Shown here: positions 7,697 to 16,514 of the stretch, piece by piece
Numbering within the stretch: the first letter of the stretch is position 1
Layout of the letters: each line of letters starts with the position of its first letter
Notes under the pieces: generated by a model
Databases searched by the model: none
Seen by the model: only the letters and a program-made list of their open reading frames with translations
Told to the model about the DNA's origin: nothing
NCBI GenBank assembly: GCA_016177875.1
Contig: JACOUL010000042.1
Span: forward strand, 1 to 64,000
Length of the DNA stretch: 64,000 bases
Reading direction: 5' to 3'
Origin: Burkholderiales bacterium
GTDB taxonomy: Bacteria; Pseudomonadota; Gammaproteobacteria; Burkholderiales; Burkholderiaceae_D
Position numbers and translations under genes: made by a program

Positions 7697-9246
7697 CGAA
7701 AGCTCTTCGCAAAACATCGAAAAAGGCGCGCAAGCCCTACCGTCTGCCGGATCAGTCGGAATGGACCTTCGAGCTCATCGAGGAGATACATCAGGAAATC
7801 AAACGGGTTGCCGAAAATTTCGGCCTCGATACTTACCCAAACCAGCTGGAAATCATCACGGCTGAGCAAATGATGGATGCGTATGCCTCGGTAGGTATGC
7901 CGGTATCGTATAACCACTGGTCTTTCGGCAAACATTTTCTATCGACCGAAAAAAGCTATCGACGCGGCCAAATGGGATTGGCTTACGAGATTGTGATCAA
8001 CTCCAATCCCTGCATTGCCTACCTGATGGAAGAAAACAGCCTGACCATGCAAGCATTGGTAATAGCGCATGCATCTTACGGCCATAACTCTTTCTTCAAA
8101 GGCAATTACCTGTTCCGCACCTGGACCGATGCCGACGCCATCATCGATTACATGGTGTTCGCGAAGAACTACATCACCCAGTGCGAAGAACGCTACGGCA
8201 TTGAAGAAGTGGAGTTGCTGCTCGATTCCTGCCATGCCCTACAGCACTACGGCGTGGACCGCTACAAGCGTCCCGCCAAACTATCGATGGAAAAGGAATA
8301 CCAGCGGCAAAAGGAACGCGAAGCCTATTTGCAATCGCAGGTCAACGATTTGTGGCGAACTTTGCCGCGCCGCGAAGAAGATGCGCCGGAAGATGCGCCT
8401 TACCGCTTTCCGGAAGAACCGCAGGAAAACCTGCTCTACTTCATCGAAAAATACGCGCCGCTGCTGGAGCCCTGGCAACGTGAAGTCGTGCGCATCGTTC
8501 GTAAAATTTCGCAGTATTTTTACCCGCAGCGCCAAACCCAAGTCATGAACGAAGGCTGGGCAACTTTCTGGCATTACACTATCTTGAACCAATTATTCGA
8601 CGAAGGCATTGTCGGCAACGGTTTCATGATGGAATTCCTGCAAAGCCATACCAACGTCGTGTTCCAGCCGCCGGTAGACAGCCCATACTACGGCGGCATC
8701 AACCCTTATGCCCTGGGTTTTGCCATGATGCGCGACATCCGCCGCATCTGTGAAGATCCCACCGAGGAAGACCGCACATGGTTTCCGGACATTGCCGGTA
8801 GCGATTGGAAAAAAACCTTGGACTTTGCGATGCGCAACTTCAAGGATGAAAGCTTTATCTCCCAATACCTATCACCTAAACTGATCCGCGACTTCCATCT
8901 ATTTTCAGTACTGGACGATGACCGAAACGAGAAATTGTACATCTCGGCCATCCATGACGAAAGCGGCTATCGCCACATTCGCCAGCAGCTTGCCGATCAA
9001 TACAACCTCGGCAACCGCGAGCCGAATATTCAAGTGTGGTCGGTTAATACCCATGACGACCGCACCTTGACGCTGCGCCATACGCAATTCCAGCGCCGGC
9101 CGCTCAATCAAAATACCGATGAAGTGCTGAAACATGTCGCTCGCTTGTGGGGCTTCGATGTTCACCTCGAAACGATCGGCACGTCGGGCGAAATCCTGGG
9201 CACCGTCGAATGCAAGGCGGAAAAACGCCGCCGTCGCAGAAAATAA
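7693..9246 (+). CDS. SpoVR family protein (YcgB)
   Basis: 517 residues, the usual family length. It contains the conserved stretches SYNHWSFGK, NEGWATFWHYTILN and INPYALGFAMMRDI that mark SpoVR/YcgB proteins. It starts in an ATGA overlap with yeaH, so the two are translationally coupled. In Bacillus SpoVR takes part in spore cortex formation; in non-sporulating proteobacteria it is linked to starvation and biofilm phenotypes. It ends the prkA operon proper, and two small genes follow in the same direction. Confidence 0.95.
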   Translation: MTKALRKTSKKARKPYRLPDQSEWTFELIEEIHQEIKRVAENFGLDTYPNQLEIITAEQMMDAYASVGMPVSYNHWSFGKHFLSTEKSYRRGQMGLAYEIVINSNPCIAYLMEENSLTMQALVIAHASYGHNSFFKGNYLFRTWTDADAIIDYMVFAKNYITQCEERYGIEEVELLLDSCHALQHYGVDRYKRPAKLSMEKEYQRQKEREAYLQSQVNDLWRTLPRREEDAPEDAPYRFPEEPQENLLYFIEKYAPLLEPWQREVVRIVRKISQYFYPQRQTQVMNEGWATFWHYTILNQLFDEGIVGNGFMMEFLQSHTNVVFQPPVDSPYYGGINPYALGFAMMRDIRRICEDPTEEDRTWFPDIAGSDWKKTLDFAMRNFKDESFISQYLSPKLIRDFHLFSVLDDDRNEKLYISAIHDESGYRHIRQQLADQYNLGNREPNIQVWSVNTHDDRTLTLRHTQFQRRPLNQNTDEVLKHVARLWGFDVHLETIGTSGEILGTVECKAEKRRRRRK

Positions 9247-9340
9247 ACGCTCCCATCCGCGGCAATCCTGCGGCGGGAACCTAAGCCTCATCCCTTGATC
9301 TTATTTCAAGTGGGTATTTTATCTGCGGAAGGAAAAGGCG

Positions 9341-9508
9341 ATGTTTATTGCTTCCGACATTTCTTCATCGGCCCGGTCATACCCGATTCCTCCTTTCCTG
9401 CTGCACCGTGCTCCCATTCCCGAAGAAGAACCGCTTCCGGGCGAAGAAGATGAACCTGATGAGGAGGAACCGCCTCCGCATCCGGATCCGTCGGGTAAAG
9501 GAAATTGA
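9341..9508 (+). CDS. Small acidic Pro/Glu-rich protein (55 residues)
   Basis: A 55-codon frame begins at ATG 9341 behind a strong purine Shine-Dalgarno (GGAAGGAAAAGG) and ends at TGA 9506-9508. The product starts MFIASDISSSARSYPIPP and its second half is made almost only of E, D and P (PIPEEEPLPGEEDEPDEEE). It has no cysteine, signal peptide or membrane helix and should be disordered and very acidic. It is 94 bases after spoVR and just before another small gene, so it may belong to the stress operon. Function unknown. A longer overlapping frame starting at 9348 is less likely upstream of 9516. Confidence 0.6.
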   Translation: MFIASDISSSARSYPIPPFLLHRAPIPEEEPLPGEEDEPDEEEPPPHPDPSGKGN

Positions 9509-9515
9509 ACGCATT

Positions 9516-9767
9516 ATGGCAACCAAGGAAGAATGCGACCGCTATGCGGCGGAAGCGGCGCGTCGATTTGACGATTTCATCCGCTGGGCCATTATCAATT
9601 GGCCACACAAAAACTTTCCATTAGTTTCGTCCGACTTTGCCGACTCGCGACGCGAATTGAGCGCTATTCTCGGCAGCAAGCTACACGATGGACAGTCATT
9701 CCCTTCGTCAGACCGCAAAGGTGACGACGCTCAATACATCGACATGAATCCGTCACCTTGGCCATGA
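9516..9767 (+). CDS. Small conserved-type hypothetical protein (83 residues)
   Basis: I place the start at ATG 9516 (MATKEECDRYAAEAARRFDD), with AAAGGA upstream inside the end of the preceding small gene. An upstream in-frame ATG at 9348 would add 56 Arg-rich residues that read like an out-of-frame translation of the acidic protein. The N-terminal half is an amphipathic helix (DRYAAEAARRFDDFIRWAIINWP), and the rest is polar. No known domain. It is tandem with the 55-residue gene after spoVR. Confidence 0.6.
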   Translation: MATKEECDRYAAEAARRFDDFIRWAIINWPHKNFPLVSSDFADSRRELSAILGSKLHDGQSFPSSDRKGDDAQYIDMNPSPWP

Positions 9768-9889
9768 GGTGAATCGAGGTCCTGCGCCAGCTCAATGGAA
9801 GGCAAGCGGTACCGGCTAAAAATTCAATCAGTCAATCAATGTCGTGCCCGGCATTGATCATCATGATGAACTCAGCCCGGGAAGAGAGA

Positions 9890-10204
9890 ATGTCAAATCG
9901 CGTAACCCCTCGCCTATCCAAATCGAATTTCTATAATTTTTTTCTTGATGAAAACGGTACGCACATGTCGATCGGAACAGCGGTCGGCATGGGATTAATT
10001 TCGCGGGGAATCGAAACCGGCACCCTAATCGTGCGAGGCCGCAAAATGTCGGCTCAAACCGCTATTGAAGAAGGGATTATCGATACGATGGCGGCAGCCT
10101 ATCTAGCGGCCTTGCCTGACCAAGCCTTGTCATATGGAGCAGAATGGCAAACACCGCTTGAGCCGGATCCCGGCCCGCTGAGAAGACTAAGCCCATCCAT
10201 ATAG
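9890..10204 (+). CDS. Hypothetical protein (104 residues)
   Basis: The start MSNRVTPRLSKSNFYNFF at 9890 is chosen because GGGAAGAGAG directly precedes it; an upstream ATG at 9839 has no ribosome binding site. The sequence has two short conserved-looking parts, GTHMSIGTAVGMGLISRGIE and SAQTAIEEGIIDTMAAAYLA, with no cysteine or signal peptide. I do not recognise a family. It follows the two small genes after spoVR but is separated from them by about 120 bases. Confidence 0.5.
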   Translation: MSNRVTPRLSKSNFYNFFLDENGTHMSIGTAVGMGLISRGIETGTLIVRGRKMSAQTAIEEGIIDTMAAAYLAALPDQALSYGAEWQTPLEPDPGPLRRLSPSI

Positions 10205-10322
10205 TTATTATTATGACAACATAGCCACGCATATATTGCACTGCGCCATGACTTGTCAAATTTTTTGGTGCACAATGCGCCCAGCTGTTAAAAATCTATC
10301 TCAAGAGGAGATGGGAGACATG

Positions 10323-10363
10323 AAAGCCCGCACTGCATAAAAGCTCTGCGGGCTTTTGCTTTT
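10323..10363 (+). terminator. Rho-independent terminator with tiny leader frame
   Basis: A stem AAAGCCCGCA / TGCGGGCTTT with a 14-base loop, followed by TTTTGCTTTT. The 5' arm lies inside a six-codon frame (ATG at 10320, product MKARTA) that has a strong AGAGGAGATGGGAG ribosome binding site. It may end the 9890-10204 transcript or an independent short RNA. Confidence 0.7.
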
Positions 10364-10387
10364 GGCGTTCGTAAACTGCGAATTGAC

Positions 10388-10984
10388 TTACCGCTGCCCC
10401 ATCCCGCTTTCTGCAGAATGAGACGCCTCGGCAAAGTAAAAACTGCGCTGGGAAAAATCCTCGTCGGCGACTTGCTCGACCGGCAGACCCAGTCGCGTTC
10501 TCATATTGTTCTTCGCTTCCAAAAGCTCTTTGCCGAGTTCGATCAGGTCGACGTCGGAAACCAGCACCTTGGGAAACATGACGGATTCTTCGTCCTGCAC
10601 GTGATGGTCGATTTGGTCCGCGAGCGATGCGATCTTGCTGTCGAATAGAGGATCGTCCGGTTGAATCTCGCCGAGTTGAATAATCAATTGCTTTGCAGAT
10701 TCGTGCTCGTCCTGCGCTTCTTCCATTAATTCGTCATCCCGTATGGCGCGGCGTACGGCGGGATAAAAAATTCCTTCTTCTATGGCCATATGAATCAGCA
10801 GCTCGCCGCAGACTTTTTTTGCCAACTCGAATTTCTGGTGAGGCGTAATGCTTTCTTTGGTTTGCTCATATTGCGCAAACAGGGCTTCGGCTTTTCGATG
10901 GTCAGCGGACAATAAGGCAATGACATCCGGATAGACGACGGCCGGGGAAGCATCCGAAGCAGCATTGGTATGGGCAAAATTCAT
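10388..10984 (-). CDS. Hemerythrin-like domain protein
   Basis: 198 residues from ATG 10984, which has AAGAGAG upstream; a longer frame to 11017 lacks support. The four-helix hemerythrin HHE fold is visible: HRKAEALFAQYE, HMAIEEGIFYPAVR, DEHESAKQLI and DHHVQDEESVMFP supply the His/Glu ligands for a di-iron centre. No signal peptide, so cytoplasmic. Family members bind oxygen or NO, or act in iron and redox stress responses. It is convergent with the small genes after spoVR and fits the stress neighbourhood. The C-terminal 40 residues are a variable tail. Confidence 0.85.
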   Translation of the reverse strand: MNFAHTNAASDASPAVVYPDVIALLSADHRKAEALFAQYEQTKESITPHQKFELAKKVCGELLIHMAIEEGIFYPAVRRAIRDDELMEEAQDEHESAKQLIIQLGEIQPDDPLFDSKIASLADQIDHHVQDEESVMFPKVLVSDVDLIELGKELLEAKNNMRTRLGLPVEQVADEDFSQRSFYFAEASHSAESGMGQR

Positions 10985-11166
10985 AAATGTCTCTCTTGAT
11001 GGAGGGCCAGGTTTCATTCAAGGTATCCATTCTTTTGCGACGCCACTTGCGTTATCACAAAGGGCACGCATGCGCGGAGTCACTTTCAGCAAAGCAAGAA
11101 AAATACGCGAACTAATCGGTCACGCTTCTTATCTATATTTGACCGGATTGAATAGCGGAGACGACC

Positions 11167-11502
11167 ATGGCTTCCAAGATCAGACATTTCATGGAAGAGG
11201 CCGACATCGGCAGCGGCGAAAAAACGCCTGCCGAATTAGAAGACTTGGAAAAAACCGCGCACCTGCGGGAAGACCTGGAAAAAAATCGCGAGCACGGCAA
11301 ACCCTTGAACGGCAGCCAGTTGCAAGAAGTCGTCGAAGAACAGCAATTTATCGCCGACCACGAAAATCACACCCCTTCTTCTCTGATGGATGAAGTGGGT
11401 CCGGAACATGAAAGCGAGTTTCATCCGCACCGTCCGCCGCCTGCCGCCAGCATCGGCCCCTCCGGGCAAGACGCTCCGTCGGCCGGCCAAGGCAATCCAT
11501 AG
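11167..11502 (+). CDS. Hypothetical protein, acidic and helical (111 residues)
   Basis: Begins MASKIRHFMEEADIGSGEKT behind GGAG. The first 75 residues are rich in E, K and D with helix-forming repeats (AELEDLEKTAHLREDLEKN, QLQEVVEEQQFIADHE); the last 35 are Pro/His/Gly-rich and disordered. No signal peptide or cysteine. No family recognised. The stop is 16 bases before the start of the next small gene, so they are probably cotranscribed. Confidence 0.6.
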   Translation: MASKIRHFMEEADIGSGEKTPAELEDLEKTAHLREDLEKNREHGKPLNGSQLQEVVEEQQFIADHENHTPSSLMDEVGPEHESEFHPHRPPPAASIGPSGQDAPSAGQGNP

Positions 11503-11518
11503 CGGCCGGGAGCACGCC

Positions 11519-11740
11519 ATGGTGGAAGGACGCATCTTACAAAGCGGGACGCATGTCGCGCGCATTCTCGCGACGCATTTGCCGGATGACCGCTACGAAG
11601 CGCAGGTCTTCGTGCGCTTAGCGCGTGAACCTGAGATCGCTGAAACCTATATCCCGGCCGGCATTTACGAAACAGAAGCCGAAGCTTGGACTGCCGCGGA
11701 AGAACGGGCGGAGCGGGCTTTCCGCGAGCACGAATTCTAA
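11519..11740 (+). CDS. Hypothetical protein (73 residues)
   Basis: Start ATG 11519 (MVEGRILQSGTHVARIL) follows GGCCGGGAGC; an upstream in-frame ATG at 11390 falls inside the preceding gene and adds Arg/Pro-rich filler. The pattern is beta strands followed by a helix (TEAEAWTAAEERAERAFREHEF), like small conserved betaproteobacterial proteins of unknown function. Cotranscription with the 111-residue gene is likely. Confidence 0.6.
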   Translation: MVEGRILQSGTHVARILATHLPDDRYEAQVFVRLAREPEIAETYIPAGIYETEAEAWTAAEERAERAFREHEF

Positions 11741-11797
11741 ATTCTCATCTCAAGCTGCTAACTCGAGGGCCAAGAGCCCGCTCAAGTTTGAGCAAAA

Positions 11798-11823
11798 TTG
11801 AACTTGTTCTTTTTCAAGTTGAA
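11798..11823. promoter_or_regulatory. Inverted repeat upstream of the PrpR-like regulator
   Basis: Near-perfect inverted repeat TTGAACTTG-N8-CAAGTTGAA (one mismatch) located 50-75 bases before the regulator start. Its left arm contains GAACTTGTTC, whose reverse complement recurs upstream of the acyl-CoA dehydrogenase operon. A candidate autoregulatory site. Confidence 0.4.
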
Positions 11824-11872
11824 ACGCCGCGTGATAAGATCGCCCAGCTACTTCAACCACTGAAATTCACTC

Positions 11873-13843
11873 ATGGAAGACTTGCTGCACGCCCCCGTGC
11901 GTAATGCGCGTATCGTTTTCTTGATCAGCCATTTGCACATGGTGACGCCGCCCAGCCGCCTGGCGCAGGAAGTGCAAAGTGTGCTGCCCGCTTATGCCGG
12001 TTCTGCCGACATCCGGGTAGTCGATCTGCCGATTGCCGAAACCTTGCAGCATGCGCAAGAGCTTGAGCAAATGCGGGAAGTTGACATCTTTATCTGCACC
12101 GGAGCAACAGGGGCCTATTTGCGTAAGCACTTGGCCACGCCGGTAGTGCTGATGCCGCCGGCCGACTATGACATCTTGTATGCGCTGGAGCGGGCACGCC
12201 GCGTATCCGACAAGGTAGCGCTGCTGAGCTATCGCAGCGCAAGCCCGAAGCTGGAAGAATTGCATTCGCTGTTTACCGTCAAGCTGCGGCAAGCTGCCTA
12301 CACAACGCTGCAGCAAGCCGAAGAATGCGTACGCGAAGTCGCTGTAGAAGGTTATCAAGTGGTGGTCGGCTCTTCCATGATTACCGAAATCGCGGAACAA
12401 GCAGGTTTGACCGGCATCCTGGTCACCTCCGCCCTCGCGGTTCGCCAGGCGCTCGACGACGCGATGGTGATCCTAAAGAGCGCGCGTGCCGAAGCCGCCA
12501 AGCGTCAACGCCTCAATACCCTGCTCCAGCACTTGAGCGACGGCGTATTGGCTGTCGACATGGCCGGCAAGGTGCAAACCATCAATCCGACCTTGGCGCA
12601 TTTACTGGATGTGTCGGTCGAATGGGCGCTTGGCCGCCATGTGAGCGAATTGGGTCCCCACCTGGATTTGGAGCATGTGCTGCGCGCGGGTACGCCGGAA
12701 AATAATCGCATTCTTCGCCTGGGCACCTATACGGTCCTCGCGAATCTGATGCCGATTTTCGAAGAGGGTGTGCAAACCGGCGCCGTCCTAACATGCCAAG
12801 ACACCAGCGCCGTGCAGCGCGCCGATCGCCAGATCCGCAGCAGCACGCGCCCGACTCGTTTCGTCGCCCGCTACCGGCTTTCGCAAATCATCGGCGACTC
12901 GGCCGTCATGCGCGATTTGGTCACGCTGGCGGAACGCTATGCGCAGACCGACTCCACCATCCTGATCAATGGGGAAAGCGGTACCGGCAAAGAGTTGCTC
13001 GCCCAAGGCATCCACAACGCAAGCAAGCGCAGGAAAGGCCCTTTTGTGGCGATCAACTGCGCGGCCTTTCCGGAAAATCTGCTGGAGTCGGAACTATTCG
13101 GTTACGAAGAAGGCGCGTTCACCGGGTCACGTAAGGGCGGCAAACCGGGCCTGTTCGAAATGGCACACACCGGCACCATTTTCCTGGACGAAATCGGCGA
13201 TATGCCGCTGTCGCTGCAAACGCGACTATTGCGCGTGCTGCAGGAACGCGAAGTGGTACGCCTGGGCAGCACGGAGCCGACTCCGATCGATGTGCGCGTC
13301 ATTGCTGCCACCCATCGCAATCTGCGTACGCGCATCGCGGAAAACGCGTTTCGCGATGACTTGTATTACCGGCTCAATATCCTGCGTTTGAAACTGCCTC
13401 CGCTGCGCGACCGTAAGGAAGATATCCATGCCATCGCCACGCACATTCTGGATCAAATCGCGAAACGAATGGGCACGGCCGACTTATCGGCCACGCTGCT
13501 GCAACCTTTGCTGCCCTACCTGGAAAGCTATGCCTGGCCCGGCAATATCCGCGAACTGGAAAACGTGATCGAGCGCACGGTGCTGTCGATGGCCGACCGC
13601 AGCGAGACGCAGCCCGCCGATGCGCGCCAATGGCGCCAAATGATGGGAGCGCTGTTCGAGGAAGAAAACATTCCGCACATTGAGCAGGGACATCGCGGCG
13701 AAATCGACCTAAAATCCTTGGCCAAGACGACCGAACTGATCCGCATACGAAAAGTCATTGAAGAATGCAACGGCAATTTGGACCGCGCATCCAAGCGTTT
13801 GGGAATCAGCCGCTCCACTCTTTGGCGCCGTCTAAACCAATAA
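11873..13843 (+). CDS. PrpR-like sigma-54-dependent transcriptional activator
   Basis: 656 residues. N-terminal PrpR_N sensor-like domain (about 10-195), a PAS-like segment (about 205-310), a sigma-54 AAA+ domain (about 335-570) with Walker A GESGTGKE near 367 and the sigma-54 contact loop GAFTGS near 416, and a C-terminal Fis-type helix-turn-helix (NLDRASKRLGISRSTLWRRL). PrpR relatives sense (2-methyl)citrate or other acids. The prp genes are absent here; instead it faces, 16 bases away, an acyl-CoA dehydrogenase operon that has a sigma-54 promoter, so that operon is the likely target. The ligand is unknown. Confidence 0.9.
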   Translation: MEDLLHAPVRNARIVFLISHLHMVTPPSRLAQEVQSVLPAYAGSADIRVVDLPIAETLQHAQELEQMREVDIFICTGATGAYLRKHLATPVVLMPPADYDILYALERARRVSDKVALLSYRSASPKLEELHSLFTVKLRQAAYTTLQQAEECVREVAVEGYQVVVGSSMITEIAEQAGLTGILVTSALAVRQALDDAMVILKSARAEAAKRQRLNTLLQHLSDGVLAVDMAGKVQTINPTLAHLLDVSVEWALGRHVSELGPHLDLEHVLRAGTPENNRILRLGTYTVLANLMPIFEEGVQTGAVLTCQDTSAVQRADRQIRSSTRPTRFVARYRLSQIIGDSAVMRDLVTLAERYAQTDSTILINGESGTGKELLAQGIHNASKRRKGPFVAINCAAFPENLLESELFGYEEGAFTGSRKGGKPGLFEMAHTGTIFLDEIGDMPLSLQTRLLRVLQEREVVRLGSTEPTPIDVRVIAATHRNLRTRIAENAFRDDLYYRLNILRLKLPPLRDRKEDIHAIATHILDQIAKRMGTADLSATLLQPLLPYLESYAWPGNIRELENVIERTVLSMADRSETQPADARQWRQMMGALFEEENIPHIEQGHRGEIDLKSLAKTTELIRIRKVIEECNGNLDRASKRLGISRSTLWRRLNQ

Positions 13844-13859
13844 TTTATTCGCATCCGCT

Positions 13860-14267
13860 TCATTTTTTCGACTCCGCCACAAGCTTCGGATTCGAAATTC
13901 CCACTTTGTCTGTCACCGTCGTCTTGAGGTAGCGAACAAATTCGCCGTACTTATCGCCTGAAGGATCGAATTCACCGGCGCGTATTTCCTCACACAATTT
14001 TTTGCGGCATGCCTTCAAGGCATGGTCGAGCAATACTTCGCCGTCAGTAGTCCGGGGCGACTCCCCCAGCAGCAAATGCCGCAATCCACCTATCTCTCGC
14101 ACGTCATTTTCACGGCCGGATTCGAATTCACGTGCCGCAATGGCCATTGCGTTGGCGATCATGAGCGCTTCGTAACGTAATGAAGGCGGCAGCTCAGGCA
14201 GCAGGCGCTTCACTAATTCCTCGCGCGCGATTAACAGCAAATCCTGGCCATTCGGACGATCACTCAT
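13860..14267 (-). CDS. DUF6285-type protein downstream of phosphotransferase
   Basis: 135 residues, cytoplasmic, mainly helical. It starts MSDRPNGQDLLLIAREELVK and contains the conserved-looking pattern LRYEALMIANAMAIAARE, which I recall from DUF6285 proteins that follow phosphotransferase and acyl-CoA dehydrogenase genes. The start overlaps the end of the phosphotransferase gene by 8 bases, so translation is coupled. Last gene of the four-gene operon. Function unknown; a partner or chaperone of the kinase-like protein is possible. Confidence 0.75.
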   Translation of the reverse strand: MSDRPNGQDLLLIAREELVKRLLPELPPSLRYEALMIANAMAIAAREFESGRENDVREIGGLRHLLLGESPRTTDGEVLLDHALKACRKKLCEEIRAGEFDPSGDKYGEFVRYLKTTVTDKVGISNPKLVAESKK

Positions 14268-15300
14268 GGCGTTCTCCCGTCGTCAGATTAATGATTTCGT
14301 ATTCCAGGTCGGCAACCAGGCGCCCGGTCAATGCCAGCTCTAGCGACGGTTGTTTGCCGGACAAGTGGCGCTGCGCCTGTTGCAAGGCAATGACCGCCCA
14401 GCGCAAATGGCCCATAACCTGCCAGTACCTCAGCTCTTGTCGCGTAAACGTACGTCCTGACACGCGCTGATAGCCGCGCAGAAAATCCTCCGCCGCTGCC
14501 ACACCGCCCGCCTCCCGTTCGTTCGCATTGAAGCGCCAGCACTTGGCCATGAACCAGCCGATGTCTTCCAACGGGTCGCCCCAGCCGGCGAACTCCCAAT
14601 CGAGAATGCCGGTCAAGCGGCCGTCGGCCACCATGTAGTTTCCGGTACGGTAATCGCGGTGGACCAAGCGAGCCGGAGCATCTCCAGGTGCATGCAATTC
14701 GCACCAGCGCAATCCCCACTCCAGCGCCGGATAAGTCGCGTCGATTTCATCCAGGTGCTCTCGATATTCAGCAATCGTATCCAATGCATGGTTATTTTTC
14801 GGCGGCGCAAAAAAGCTCAGCGAGGAATTCGGCGGAGCGATTGTATGCACTTGCGCGAGATTGGCGCCGAGTTCTTCGCCAAGCGCCGCGCGGTTCGGCA
14901 CCAACTCATCTTCCCGGACCAATCGATGACCGGCAGCCACGCCGGAAACGCGTTTCATGACAAAAAAATCCCGTCCGATCACGTCGCGATCGGTGCATAG
15001 CCACAAGGGCTGAGGTACCGTGACGCCTGCTTCGAACGCGACCTTCAATACCGCGAACTCTTGCGCACGGGTGAGACTAACCGCCACTGCCGAAGCCGCA
15101 TCGGTACGCAGCACCCACTGCTGCCGGCCCGTATAAGCGCCGCCGTCCAGCGTAACGTCAAGCGCCCAGTTCTCCTGTATCGCACCGCCTGACAAACGCC
15201 CCATCTTGTTGATCGCAACATTTTCCGCGCGCGTTTGCAGCCGCAAATACGCCTCGAGATTTTCTTGAATCTCCGGGCTGCTCAGTTCCATATCCTTCAT
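14260..15300 (-). CDS. Phosphotransferase family protein (APH/ACAD10-like)
   Basis: 346 residues from ATG 15300, which overlaps the preceding stop as ATGA; a longer frame to 15420 would run into the dehydrogenase gene. The APH-type kinase fold is clear: catalytic loop LVHRDYRTGN (HxDxxxxN) and the metal-binding DWEFAGWGDP. Homologues beside acyl-CoA dehydrogenases, and fused to them in human ACAD10/11, phosphorylate 4-hydroxyacyl-CoA so that the dehydrogenase partner can process it. The operon order here fits that role, with the actual substrate unknown. Confidence 0.88.
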   Translation of the reverse strand: MKDMELSSPEIQENLEAYLRLQTRAENVAINKMGRLSGGAIQENWALDVTLDGGAYTGRQQWVLRTDAASAVAVSLTRAQEFAVLKVAFEAGVTVPQPLWLCTDRDVIGRDFFVMKRVSGVAAGHRLVREDELVPNRAALGEELGANLAQVHTIAPPNSSLSFFAPPKNNHALDTIAEYREHLDEIDATYPALEWGLRWCELHAPGDAPARLVHRDYRTGNYMVADGRLTGILDWEFAGWGDPLEDIGWFMAKCWRFNANEREAGGVAAAEDFLRGYQRVSGRTFTRQELRYWQVMGHLRWAVIALQQAQRHLSGKQPSLELALTGRLVADLEYEIINLTTGERHE

Positions 15301-16499
15301 GCGCACTCCCAAGACCAAAAGCCGTTGCGTTCCTTTAGCAAATTTTTTGCTAAGACCATCTTGTGTACTTCCGAAGCGCCGTCTACCAGGCGCGCTTGCC
15401 GCGCGTAACGGTAAATCCACTCAAGAATGGTGTCGCGCGAATAGCCGCGCGCGCCGCACAACTGGATCGAGGTATCGACTGCCTTATGCAAAATATCGGC
15501 GACCGCCACCTTGGCCATCGAGACTTCCTTGCGTGCAAAGTCGCCCTGGTCCAGCTTCCATGCCGCATGCATGGTCAGCAGGCGACCGACGGAAATCTGC
15601 ATCGCCACATCGCCCATCATGGCTTGCACGCCTTCGCGTTCCGCCAGTTTCACGTCTTGCGAGCTGCGTTCCAGCACATAGTCGGTGGCGATATCGATCG
15701 AGCGCTTGGCCAATCCAAGCCAGCGCATGCAGTGCGTCAAACGCGCCGTGCCCAGGCGGATTTGCGTAACCTTCAAGCCGTCGCCAATGTTCATCAAGCG
15801 ATTCTCGTCAGGAATCTCCAGCCCATCGAACACCATTTCACAATGGCCGCCATGCTCTTCCGGCCCCATGATGGGAATACGGCGCTCGATACGCCAACCG
15901 GGTTGAGATCGATCAAAGAGGAAGGCGGACAAGCCCTTGCGTTCGTCGTCTGAAGTGCGCGCAATGAGGATGAAATGCTGCGCATCGTCCGCGCCGGTGA
16001 TAAACCATTTGCGACCATGCACGATCCACTTGTCGCCTTGCTTGCTTGCAGAGGTGCGCATCATGGAAGGGTCAGATCCGGCGCCGGGCATCGGCTCGGT
16101 CATGACGAATGCCGAGCGCAGCTTGCCGTCGATGATCGGCTGCAGCCAACGTTCTTTTTGCGCTTCGGTGCCGACCTTGTTCAACAGGATCATGTTGCCG
16201 TCGTCGGGCGCCGCGCAATTGAAAACAGCAGGACCGAAAATCGACCAGTTCATCTCTTCATAGCAAGCCGCCATGCCGGTCACCGACAAGCCGCGGCCGC
16301 CGCGCTTCTGCGGCATCTGGAAAGCCCATAAACCTTCCGCCCTGGCCAGCTTGCGATACTCGTTCAACAATTCAGGGCGAATGTTTTCATGCTCATCGTA
16401 GGAGTCGGCTTGCGACTCCAGCGGCACGATGTGCTTGAGTACAAACGCACGTATGCGCTGCTGATAATCTTTGATTTCGGGAGAAAGTTGAAAGTCCAC
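15297..16499 (-). CDS. Acyl-CoA dehydrogenase (ACAD10/11-like)
   Basis: 400 residues, the usual length. N-terminal helical domain (about 5-125), beta domain with the FAD-contact stretch FVMTEPMPGAGSDPSMM (about 130-150), and the C-terminal helical domain containing QLCGARGYSRDTI and DGASEVHKM, where the glutamate is at the position of the ACAD10/11-type catalytic base. Oxidises an acyl-CoA to the enoyl-CoA with an electron-transfer flavoprotein as acceptor. It lies between a hydrolase and a coupled phosphotransferase, which suggests catabolism of hydroxylated or branched acids. Confidence 0.9.
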   Translation of the reverse strand: MDFQLSPEIKDYQQRIRAFVLKHIVPLESQADSYDEHENIRPELLNEYRKLARAEGLWAFQMPQKRGGRGLSVTGMAACYEEMNWSIFGPAVFNCAAPDDGNMILLNKVGTEAQKERWLQPIIDGKLRSAFVMTEPMPGAGSDPSMMRTSASKQGDKWIVHGRKWFITGADDAQHFILIARTSDDERKGLSAFLFDRSQPGWRIERRIPIMGPEEHGGHCEMVFDGLEIPDENRLMNIGDGLKVTQIRLGTARLTHCMRWLGLAKRSIDIATDYVLERSSQDVKLAEREGVQAMMGDVAMQISVGRLLTMHAAWKLDQGDFARKEVSMAKVAVADILHKAVDTSIQLCGARGYSRDTILEWIYRYARQARLVDGASEVHKMVLAKNLLKERNGFWSWECA

Positions 16500-16514
16500 G
16501 ATTTGCTCCGGTCC

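Noticed and set aside
9345-9608. 87-codon minus-strand frame opposite the two small genes after spoVR
   Set aside because: Both plus-strand small genes have better start signals, and the product looks like a reversed acidic/proline region.
10254-10285. Possible sigma-54/NtrC promoter (TTGGTGCACAATGCGC)
   Set aside because: GG-N10-GC spacing can be read but the TTGC part is missing and only one NtrC half-site exists; left as a comment, not called.
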